NCBI GenBank assembly: GCA_026874595.1
Contig: CM049317.1
Span: 71,449,618 to 71,513,617, forward strand
From: Sipunculus nudus
Taxonomy: Eukaryota > Annelida > Sipuncula > Golfingiida > Sipunculidae
Direction of reading: 5' to 3'
DNA length: 64,000 nucleotides
Part shown: positions 1-41,611 of the stretch, in pieces
How positions within the stretch are numbered: position 1 is the first letter of the stretch
Layout: the number at the start of each line of letters is the position of its first letter
Program-made: the position numbers and the translations under genes
The notes under the pieces: model-generated
Databases searched by the model: none
What the model was told of the DNA's origin: nothing
The model's input: the letters and a program-made list of their open reading frames with translations, nothing else

Positions 1-1671
1 TAGATACAGACACAATCTTGGCCTGTTGGTAAATCTGTTTATACATACTGAAAGACTTTGGCTAAAATGCTTTTTTTTCAAGCTGATGTATTCATAAGAT
101 TTTTTTATAAAAATGTTTAGAATAATAAAAGATGCAGTCCTTTCATTTTTTTAAAGGTCTAATTATTGTGCTAAAAATCAATAAAGTAAAATTGAACAAA
201 GACCACCTTAGAATCATTTTTGTGCAATGTTACATAAATTGAAACAACAGTTTTGCTGAAGAAGACTATTGCAGCCATCAATTTGCAATATTCTTACTAA
301 TGGCCTAAAGACCAACTTAAGCTTTCTATATCTCGACCCAAAATCAATGATACCAACCTATTCTTATACAATTAAAAGAACCTATCCTAAAATATTCTTG
401 TAAAAAAAAACTAAACCATTCAGCTTGACAGTTTCATCACAAAACATTTTTAAGCTGAAAGTGGCAAAGTTTCAAGGTTTCTGACTGTAAAACACAGGTC
501 AATGTAGGTGGCGCCACAAAAACTGCAATTTCAGTTGCACATCATTTTGTGATCCTAGCTCCTATTGTTTCTCAGATTGTTATGTTAGTATGCTTATACT
601 TGCCAAATGACTAATTTTTAATTCCTGTAACTTGGCCAAAATTCATCAAACCAAAACCATTTGAACAAAATTGAGAGAGGTTGTCTCTGGAATCATTTCT
701 GTAAAATATTGAATTATATGGCTGAATGATTTCAGAGAAGGCCTTTTAGCCTATACCCCATAAAAGTTAATGCAAGTGGTGCCACAAAACACTCAATCCC
801 ACAGCATTTGATATGTGAAAGAGTTTTGCATTTAATTTGGGGAAGCTATATGGCTGAATGATTTCAGAGAAGAAGTTTCTCAAAGGTTTTTTGGCTTAAA
901 CCCCATAAAAGTTAATGCAGGTGGCGCCACAAAAAACTCAATCACACACCATTTGATATGTGACAGAGTTTTGCATTTAATTTGGGGAAGCAATATGGCT
1001 GAATGATTTCAGAGACGTTTCTCAAAGGTCTTTTAGCTTAAACCTCATAAAAGTTAATGCAGGTGGTGCCACAAAACACGTAATCCCACAGCATTTGATA
1101 TGTGACAGAGTTTTGCGTAAAATTTAGGAAACTAGCTCCTGCTATTCCTAAGAAATTATGGGTTAGTGTACTGATGACAGATGACCCCTGTACAAAAAAG
1201 GTCGACAAAGGTGGCACCACCAATACCTCAATTTCAAGTATGACTCATGTGACCAACATTTGCATAAAATCTGGTAATGATAGCTAAAGCTGTTTCTTAT
1301 ATTGTAATTTTAGTTTCCTTTTTCGGCCAAATGACGAAGTTCAGTTTCCTGTAACCCAGCCAATATTCACTGAACTGGAACCATTCAAACAAACCTGAGA
1401 AAGATTATTTCAGGGATTAGTTCTGTGAAATACTGAATGATCTGGCTTGACAGCTTTGGAGAAGATTTTTAAAGCTTTCTTAGCTTTTTCCCTATATAAT
1501 CTAAGTAAATGCAGATAGCCAAAAATAAGCAAAATCAAATAGAGTGTTTTAGATGACTGATTTTTTGCAAGAGTTTGGTGATGCTTGTTCCTGCCGTTTT
1601 TGAGATAGTATGTGTAAATGTACAGACAATGGACAAAGCCGCACCATCGCATAAGCTCACAGGTTTGCTAA
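1..1671 (+). mobile_element. Family-1 non-autonomous element, right part
   Basis: The stretch is closely similar to 47.92-49.28 kb and 55.06-56.49 kb, and its last 500 bases to 37.14-37.62 kb. It ends in the shared terminus CACAGGTTTGCTAAAA near position 1671. The left part is cut off by the window. It contains several near-copies of a block with GGTGGCGCCAC-type palindromes (near 508, 776, 920, 1062 and 1212). No coding capacity is visible; the ORFs on both strands are short and uncharacteristic. Confidence 0.75.
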
Positions 1672-3156
1672 AAATATAGCAAAAATAATAATGGTAATTT
1701 TACTGAGCATAATAAAAAATGGAATCCTCTTAACAAGTATTTTGAGCAGATAAATCAATCAGCTGTGCTTTCAGTTAAATGAATAATACTATTTCAATTT
1801 AAAATTGTGACTGTTAATACAATGCTCACAAGGGTATACACATATTTAATGTTTGTATATGTATCTGTATTTTTCTGTAATTGTCACTTTGGTCTAACTC
1901 CATGTCTGAGTAAATGTCTGTTTACTTTTTCTTCATGTGTTGTCCATTTGTATGGTTTTATGTCTGTAGTATAGGCTTTGTTCAATTTTAAAAAACAAGG
2001 GACCATGGCGCTCAGCTGTTATATATGATAAAAATATGATTCTGAAATGAGGCACATGCTGGTTTTGTAAGGTAATAAATATAAGCTGTATTATGAGTTG
2101 TTGGTGTTTAGCTTATGTATGATTTTTATAGTTTCTTTGGAGACAGGGAAGAGATTGATTTCATTTATTTTATTAACAAATGGAGTGCTATTGTCATACA
2201 GATTTTGACTTGGCCATATAACTGATAAGCAGCACATATAAGATAAGAGTTTAACTATTTATTAAAATTTTTTAACAAATATTGTGCCAATTATAATTTT
2301 TATCAAAAATTATAAGAGAATCATATGTTTTTTTTTTATTTTAATATAACTGAAATGATTATTAAAATAATATTATAGAATATATTCATGAATGCATTCA
2401 TGAATACATTTTGAAAGTATTTGCACTGGTATTCAAATACTTTCATTTTTACCTGAATTCCCATTCTTATGCAAGAAATTTTATAATGGAGTACATATTC
2501 ATATTCATATTCAAATACATTTGCAAAGTAATCACACCATGTCTGGTATTTATTCAATTTTAGCCAAACAATGATGTTGAGAATCCAGAATATAAACAAA
2601 GGACCTATGGGTCACGGCGGCCAGCTTGAGTTTTAAATTTTTGCAAATGCAAAATATGAAAAATATTCTATTGTAATGTTTTTCATTTATATAAGCATAT
2701 GAAAAGGTAGGAGGAAAGGGGCCCTCCTACTTGGTTATAGTAAAGTTCTAAATATATGATTGCAAACTAATACTCTGAAAAGACTGTCATGAAGAAAAAC
2801 AGTAAAAGTTTTGAGATACTGTGATGCATATGAAAAATTTACAGATGGACAGGCTAGTAGACAGAATGGACTAATACCTTTATTTCACTTTCGAGGGAAT
2901 AATGCATTTAAGTTTATATATAAGCCTATTTTTTTAGCATATCCACTTTTTCCATTAATAGTTTTTATCTGATTCATTTTTTTATTTACAAGTTTTATAA
3001 ATTTGTAATAAAAAAAACTGAAAATATAAGTTGAAATATTAGAATTCTAAGTTGCAATCATTATATATCTAGAGTGTAGCTCATATTGGGTCATATTATG
3101 CATACACATATATTTTATTATTTTTAAATCAAATGTTTAAACTGAATTTAAAAGAA
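1672..3156. other. AT-rich non-coding stretch with element fragments
   Basis: No exon is recognisable. Two fragments resemble the left end of the family-3 element (acaagggaccatgg near 1995 and acaaaggacctatgg near 2595). The rest is AT-rich and shows no structure I can assign. Confidence 0.4.
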
Positions 3157-4894
3157 AACTAGAATACGGGTAGTCGACAAGCGACTACTTGTATCCGCCT
3201 AAATCAGAGTGGAACGGGTGAAGTGAGGCATGGATTGAGTGGCAATGGGAAATAGAGTGAAGTGTTGTATATTAGCATGGATGTCTGCAGCCAAATTGTG
3301 TATGTAGGTTGCGCCACCTACCACAAAATCCAGAAAGCCTTCCAAGTTGTATACATATGCAAAATTTAAGGCAGATAAGTCAAACCACTGCATGTATATG
3401 AGTGATTTTTGCCCTTGGCAGACAAACAGATGGATGCTGTGCAAAAAGGGTTGCAGGTGGCGCCACCAGTTTAGCGTATGATAAAGAGCTATGTGAGAAC
3501 TATACACATGCAAAACTTTGGCCCAATCGGTCAAACGGTTCCCAAGATATGAGCTTGGATATCTGCTGCATAAACTAGAATGCAGTTGGCGCCACCTGTC
3601 ATAAAATCAAGAGAGCTGTCGGGGATGTATAAACTTGCAAAATTTTAGGCAGATATGTCAAACCACTGTTGAGATATGAGTGATTTTATCCCAAGGCAGA
3701 TGAACAGATGGACACTGTGCAAACATGGTTGCAGGTGGCGCTACCATTTTTTGTGTATGTTATAAAGCTATCCAAGGGCTACATTTGTGCAAAAAAATTT
3801 TCCTGATCGGTCAAACGGTTCCTGAGATATGAGCTTGGATGTCTGCAGCGTAAACGTGAATGTAGGTGGCGCCACCTGTCATAAAATCAGAAAAGCTATC
3901 CAGGATGTATAAGCATGCCAAATTTCAGGTGAATTAGTCAAGTCACTGCAGAGATATGAGTGATTTTAACCCTAGGCAGACGAACAAATGGACACTGTGC
4001 AAACATGTTTGCAGATGGCGCCACCATTTTTCTTGTATGTTATAAAGCTCTCCAAGGGCTACATTTGTGCAAAAAAATTTTCCTGATCGGTCAAACGGTT
4101 CCCGAGATATGAGCTTGGATGTCTGCAGCGTAAACGTGAATGTAGGTGGCGCCACCTGTCATAAAATCAGAAAAGCTATCCAGGATGTTTACGCATGCCG
4201 AATTTCAGGTGAATTAGTCAAGTCACTGCAGAGATATGAGTGATTTTAACCCAAGGCAGACGAACAGATGGACACTGTGCAAACATGGTTGCAGGTGGCG
4301 CCACCATTTTTTGTGTATGTCATAAAGCTATCCAAGGGCTACATTTGTGCAAAAAATTTTCCTGATCGGTCAAACGGTTCCCGAGATATGAGCTTGGATG
4401 TCTGCAGCGTAAATGTGAATGTAGGTGGCGCCACCTGTCATAAAATCAGAAAAGCTATCCATGATGTTTACGCATGCCCAATTTCAGGTGAATTAGTCAA
4501 GTCACTGCAGAGACATGAGTGATTTTAACCCAAGGCAGATGAACAGATGGACACTGTGCAAACATGGTTGCAGGTGGCGCCACCATTGTTTGTGTATGTT
4601 ATAAAGCTCTCCAAGGGCTACGTTTGTGCAAAAAAATTTTCCTGATCGGTCAAATGGTTCCCGAGATATGTGGGTTTATGTGTGGAAACATACGCACAAA
4701 CGGACGCAGAGCGCAGAGGAAAGGTCAGAGGTCAAAACAAAATTGGGGCGCAGCAGTTCACATGTGACCCGAATATAATCCCGGGTTTCGTAAAATTCCG
4801 CCCAGCGGTTACGGACGCGGTTCCTACGCGGCGGCGGCGGCGGCGTGCAGCTGAAAACATAGTATCCGCAAAACTCTGTTTTGGCGGATACAAT
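3157..4894 (+). mobile_element. Family-2 element with GGTGGCGCCACC palindrome array, copy 1
   Basis: A second copy lies at 11828-13295 and an inverted end at the right edge of the window. The left end carries a hairpin (GTAGTCG, loop ACAAG, CGACTAC, 3171-3188) followed by TTGTATCCGCC. The right end carries the inverted counterpart GGCGGATACAA and a hairpin with arms TATCCGCAAAAC and GTTTTGGCGGATA. The core is a tandem array with a period near 280 bases; each unit has two sites based on the perfect palindrome GGTGGCGCCACC. A short GCGG run precedes the right end. No transposase is visible. A Helitron-related non-autonomous class (terminal hairpins, core tandem repeats) is one possibility; the class is not settled. 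Confidence 0.8.
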
Positions 4895-7800
4895 AATGCC
4901 ACATGGCATCTACAAGATTATTCCTTGAATCCCTATTAAAAAGCTTTGCACATTGGAGTTGTAAGTACATGCTTAATTTTATTCACCGAAATAAAATAAA
5001 AGATTCAGTAAATTTGATAAAATAAAAACATCCTTTTCAAATAAAGTATACACACTGTTGGTTGAAAGAGGGAAAAACAATATCATTATGCTAATAAACA
5101 GTCAATTTCACACCTGGTGAAGTTTTTCTCTTCTGAAGTAAAGCATTACTTATCTGATGAACATCACATCCACACTTTCATAACAATACACCACTTTGTG
5201 GACACAATTAAATGTGCACTTTAATCATTGTAACCCTGGTGGTACAATACAAAATCTAAAATGTAGCATAGCCAAGAATAAAATGAAATACAGAAAATCA
5301 TAACATTTATCTAGTTAATGCACCATCTGGGGGGGGGGGTGCAGAGCAGAGGGAAAGCTGCTTTCAATTCCTTTGAAAATTTCAGATTTTAAAAGATTAA
5401 ATCCTTATGTATATATGCTGTGAAAATTAAATCAACAGTGCTTACAGGGAAAAACGTGCGATTGCCAAAATTGGACAAAATTTAAAGTATTGATTTTTTA
5501 TTAATGCTAATAACTTGAAAAATTTGCAAAATTCAGATCTAATTTTTGGTAAACAAATGAATCTTGATTAAATAAAGTTATATTCCTGAAAAAAGTCTCC
5601 AGCTTCAGCAAATCTCATGTTTTTCCAGAAAAGGAAAGATTCGCTGAACGATCGTTTCATTTGTATTGTGGTTACGAAAAACACTTCTTGTATGCGTCAA
5701 AAACGCTTCTTTGCATGTACGTGCAATTGTCAAAGACCATTATATGAACACTGAATGGAGGTTAATACATTTATTTATTGAGGCAAAAAGCCTGAATACT
5801 ATCCACGATTAGGCACCGTCACGCAGTAGAGCTCATGGGGCGACATGACGGTTAAGACTGCTGAAACTGTCATATTATTAACCTGCACTAACTTAATCAA
5901 GGCTTGTGGTATGAATTTAAAAATTAAAATGTAGAACCTTGAAATGTATATCTTTCGTGCGTTATATAACTTGTTATAAAAAATCTTGGTAATTATCACC
6001 AAATAATATGGTTAAAACCCTCTGCTGTAACACACTGCTGCCCCCTTCGCACGGAAATAAACGCTTACATTAAACTCAAATAATAGTTGACGACCGTTTT
6101 CATATCAAGTTTGAGTGCCGCCATGTGCATAAACCCCCCGCTGTTCCGCTAGAAATATATTTCAAACAGTTGTAAACAGTGGTAAACAGAACAGCCAACT
6201 ATTCCGTCCCAGGGTGCCATGCGCGAACGCTGACTTGACAAGATGACAGGCACAGGGAAACTTTCTTAATGAAAAAAACTTTTTTACCTCGACCGGCCAT
6301 TTTAATTTCACTTTAAAATATTTCACTTTAAAATCACGTTTTCACGCGTCATGTTTCCTGTACATTCAAATCTCGATAAGGTACCATTTATTTTGATATT
6401 TAGTTCACGGGACCGGCGATATTTTCTTACACACCAGCAAGTTGTGACATGGAGCGATGTATCAACGTACAATGTGACAATGACAATACCGAGGTAACTG
6501 ATATGAAATGATTCGAATCTTCCGATAATTCATGAAAATTGACTTTTCATCATAGATTAAGATTTCAAAATATTACTTTATGAATAAAAACATACATTGA
6601 CTTCAAAAGTACAAGCGGAATATTTTTTTATTATGGAAAATCGGTTGCAAACACAGCATACGACACGACATATGAGGCCTATAAAATCTGTATATTCACC
6701 AATTTCCATCGGCCGTGGTGATATGCTCAACCATTTATATCCACAAGCGGGTTTCCCCTCTAACAGTATTAAAATGCATACCAAATATCCTTGAAAATAT
6801 ATCGTAAAAAAAACAATGATTAACCAGAATTTAACAACATTGAATCTGAGGCAATACGGCGCCGTCAAAGTTATGAACGGTTGAACGGTAATACCGAATT
6901 TGTCCAACAGACGTCACCACCAGTCTTCACCATTAATAATCTCATTCATTTTAATCTCAATATTAATGTTGTTATTGTTCAATGTTAACATTTTAAAATA
7001 ACAATTTGTATTCGAATAATTATTATATTTCATATGAACCATATTATATTTTATATGATAGACTATACAATTAAAACAAAAATTCTTCAACTATAAAAAG
7101 TATTCCCTCTATGGTGTGTTTGATCTCCTATTATCGCCCAAAGGCGCGCCATGTCTATGAGAGTGTTCTTCTCACAGTTCATTTCGGTTAAACCATCTAT
7201 TTAAGGCCTCATCCTGAGTTCAGAAAAAAAGTCGAGATTTTCGATTTTGAGTTTGTTTTTACGGCCGCGGCGATAAAAACAGGATTTACGGTTGTCACCC
7301 CTAACTTAACGTGAAAACTTTACAACGGATATATCCTATAAAACCATACGATGGGTTTACGCTCGCCACTTGATTTCACTCATCAAGAAATTAGATCCCG
7401 GTCATTACAGGTGACATTTCCAGGTTCTTTTAAGGACGTGTATTAAAATACCAGACAATCATACACCCAGATCAATAGAAACTATGAGACATCAGGTTAA
7501 ATTCACAAATATAATTCAAGACAATACTTACAGAGACACAAATGTGAGTGTGTGCGTTGATGTGTCAATACGACAGTTCTTCACATTAAACTTACAGGAT
7601 ATTTACTGAGTCCATGGTTTGTATAAAAACAATAAAGTCCAGTTCCTTCAGAGATCTCTGGTTACTGTTTTGTGTAGAATCTAGCGTATGGTTAGCACCA
7701 TATAGATCTAGTCTTTCTGAGTTTAGCGATCTTCAACTGATCTTGCTTGTCAGCGACCCGGGTAGGTTTACGTTCACATGAATGCAATAGCGCTCTTTGT

Positions 7801-8447
7801 TTACGTAGAGCTTAGAGTCCTTGACCTTGCTCGTGTAGCAATGGTTTCACGGCTTACGGCGGTTATGTATCTAGGTCAAGCTGAACTAGGCCGGCAGGTG
7901 ACGAGCGCTCTTTCACTTTATCGCCAATACGAAGCTCTGTCGGCAGCACGGCTGAGTTCTCATGAGCTGGGTCCTTGCCTCATGTAGAAGCTTGCTTCTA
8001 TGCCGTTTCTGGCGTTTCAATGTTCCTATTCCCGTGCGTGCGTGCTGCCACCTCAAGCTTCAAGACCCAACTGAACCAACGTTCAGCGTCTCTTCTTGAA
8101 GTCTGACGTCACAATCGCCTGTTCACTGTGTACGGCAATCCGGTTCTCTGATTGGCTTATTTCTCAAGTGTCCCATATAAGGATATATGTGACCTAGTTT
8201 GACTGTTAGCGTCACCATGGCGACCCACACACGATGCGTGACACGGATAAATCAGCTGATAGCCGATGGGATTTCATACAAGAATACACAATATATATAT
8301 ACAATCAAGACCTGTCAACGCTTTAGGATGACGCTTCACGTCAATATCAATAGAGAACAGACTTCGTTAAACTATGATACAAAACACCGTACATATTGTC
8401 ACCTATTGTCTGGTGACAACGGTACTTTTGTAAGCAGTCACACTTAC
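4895..8447. other. Region left of the last recognised prominin exon
   Basis: The donor after exon 17 is good, so more prominin exons should follow to the left, but I found none with convincing family similarity here. The stretch 6.0-8.2 kb is richer in CpG than its surroundings and has promoter-like motifs near 8.1 kb. Two short start-codon/splice-donor combinations (6449-6493 plus strand; 7615-7596 minus strand) and a possible short terminal exon with a poly(A) signal (5882-5799 minus strand) are listed as findings. A poly-G run sits near 5330. Confidence 0.4.
8104..8182. promoter_or_regulatory. CRE, CCAAT and CArG motif cluster
   Basis: Within 79 bases there are a perfect cAMP-response element TGACGTCA (8104-8111), an inverted CCAAT box (ATTGG, 8151-8155) and a perfect CArG box CCATATAAGG (8173-8182). 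The combination is typical of promoters that answer to CREB and SRF. It lies beside prominin exon 17, in a CpG-richer stretch. No transcript start can be proven from sequence alone. Confidence 0.3.
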
Positions 8448-39613
<31,166 letters not shown>

Positions 39614-39649
39614 CTTGAACTTTTGAAGCTGTCAAGTCGGGACTGAAAA

Positions 39650-41079
39650 TGAGACATAGAAACAGAACCACGTGACGTAAATAGTTAAGGGACGCATGAT
39701 GGGTAATTTCTCGCGCCACGAACTTTACAATCTCCTCGCAGATGCACAATTTCAGAAAAGTCAACAGTATGTCAAAAGATCTCAGCACTGTGTGGAGGTA
39801 AAGTTAACAATTATAGTAGGCTTGTTTCCGGCTCAATTATTCAGATTAGCTGTCACCAAGAAAATCAGTTTGAAATGCGACGAAATGAAATGTCGTAGAT
39901 TCATTTAAAAAAAAAGTTATATACATGTATATTGAAATATACATTTTTTATATTCAACTCATACTACTTAATTAATAAACTAATAAATTCTATGAGCACA
40001 AAACCAGTCTAATCAAACTTTACATAGACTGGTTTCTATTGCCTTAATATATGTTTTAGGAGGATACGACAAGCAGCTCAGCTAGGATATAATGAGCACG
40101 CAACTAACCTATCGTCACTTATAGGCTGTGCCGGGCCTGTGACATACGTTTTATAACGGGTCGTAATGAAAAAAAAAAAAAAAACACTGTGGTTTTAATC
40201 TAAAATAAGTCGTATCTGGTGCCCACATAAGAAAAAATATGACTTATTTATAAAGCTGAGTAAACTGCCAGGAATTTCAGCTAGGGTACCAAGTTTTAAT
40301 GTATATAGGGTAATTTCTGGTCTGGGTATATTAATTTTCATATAGGCCTATCATTGCTTTTATGAAAAATTTTCCTGCTCATTGATCCTTCTTTATGTAT
40401 CTATGTGAGATATCTTGGGGTGGTGATGAATCCACCCTAAGACTAAAAACTAACAATCGAAGGGAAAGATGGTTGAGGAAGTCACGGACACCTGCCCCAG
40501 GCGCTCCTTAAACAACGGATGATTCACTATAAGGCCGTAAAATAAGGAGAAATTAAGAATGGATGATTAGCTTTAAGGCCATAAACTAAGGAGAAAGTAA
40601 GAAGGGAAAACGATGACCCCCCCCCCCCCCCCCACCCCGACCCATCTGTGTCCATCTGCAGTCTACAAGATATAGGACGTCAGTCTTTATGCAGTACATT
40701 TTACTCACATGAGTAGACAGGGCTCACAAAATAAACAATTGGATTAGTGTGTCCATGCACTTGAAAAGTCTAAATGCCATTTTTACATATTTTAAATTAC
40801 ATAAGGATGCATGCGCAAATAAAAAGAACATAGAAAAGAAAAAAAAATAATAATAAATAAAGCTGGTATAGGCATCCCTTGGTTGAAAGAAATTTTAATA
40901 TATTATTTTAAACGTCGATCGATGTTCTACCATGCCTATACGTACGTATTCAACATTACATTTCATAGGATAACAAGAACCTGAGGGTTATCGTGCTTTG
41001 TTGCAATACCTACACAATTAGCCCGTATATACCATGTTGTCCCTTAATTAACCAGCAATAATTACACTTACTGTCCTTG
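39650..41079. other. Divergent intergenic region between prominin and copy A
   Basis: Must contain the untranslated first exon and promoter of prominin (minus strand) and the upstream region of copy A. Motifs TTTCTCGCGCC (E2F-like, about 39706) and CACGTGACG (about 39670) lie near a plus-strand ATG. A poly-C run lies near 40625. The stretch 40.62-40.80 kb is repeated at 53.65-53.82 kb and 40.87-41.08 kb at 56.51-56.70 kb, showing that the duplicated unit includes the upstream region. Confidence 0.5.
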
Positions 41080-41088
41080 TATATAAAA
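41080..41088 (+). promoter_or_regulatory. TATA box of copy A
   Basis: TATATAAAA, 52 bases upstream of the start codon; the same box stands at the same distance in copy C. Confidence 0.75.
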
Positions 41089-41131
41089 ACAGACGAGTGC
41101 TGCCTCCAGAGGGGAGGATCAGCTTGTCATC

Positions 41132-41222
41132 ATGGGCAGACGACACACGTACCCACGTCTCCTGACGTACATCGCCGCGGCGCTCATAGCTGTGCATTGT
41201 AGAAGCATATCATGTCAAAGTG
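41132..41222 (+). CDS. Copy A exon 1 (signal peptide)
   Basis: Starts at ATG in context tcatcATGG and ends at donor AGTG|gtaaat. Encodes the signal peptide, 30 codons plus one base. Confidence 0.85.
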
Positions 41223-41528
41223 GTAAATACTATAAAATGCAATTTTTATGGTTTTTTTCAGGCTTTTCTATATGTGTTTTCTAAATAATTGTTTTGCTTT
41301 GTAAGTTATTTTCATGTTTATAAGTAATATATATATTAAGCATCGCTAAAGGAAGAGAGAGAGGAATTAATCGATAAAATATAACGTACCTTAATTATGT
41401 TAAGAATTGCATTAATGCATTAATATTCTAAATACATTCTATGACGTCCGTTTATATTCACGGTTCTTGGGATGAGTCGCAGGCGTGGGAGGATAATCAA
41501 AGTTGACACAACTGTTTTAGAACAAAAA

Positions 41529-41611
<83 letters not shown>

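Noticed and set aside
4268-4939. ORFs over the palindrome array
   Set aside because: Similar ORFs recur wherever the array occurs (12.6-13.2 and 32.6-33.1 kb); they are repeat translations.
6578-6907. Minus-strand 109-codon ORF with a hydrophobic stretch, considered as the missing prominin TM5 exon
   Set aside because: No match to the Cys and Trp pattern around prominin TM5, AT-driven hydrophobicity and no phase-compatible splice sites.
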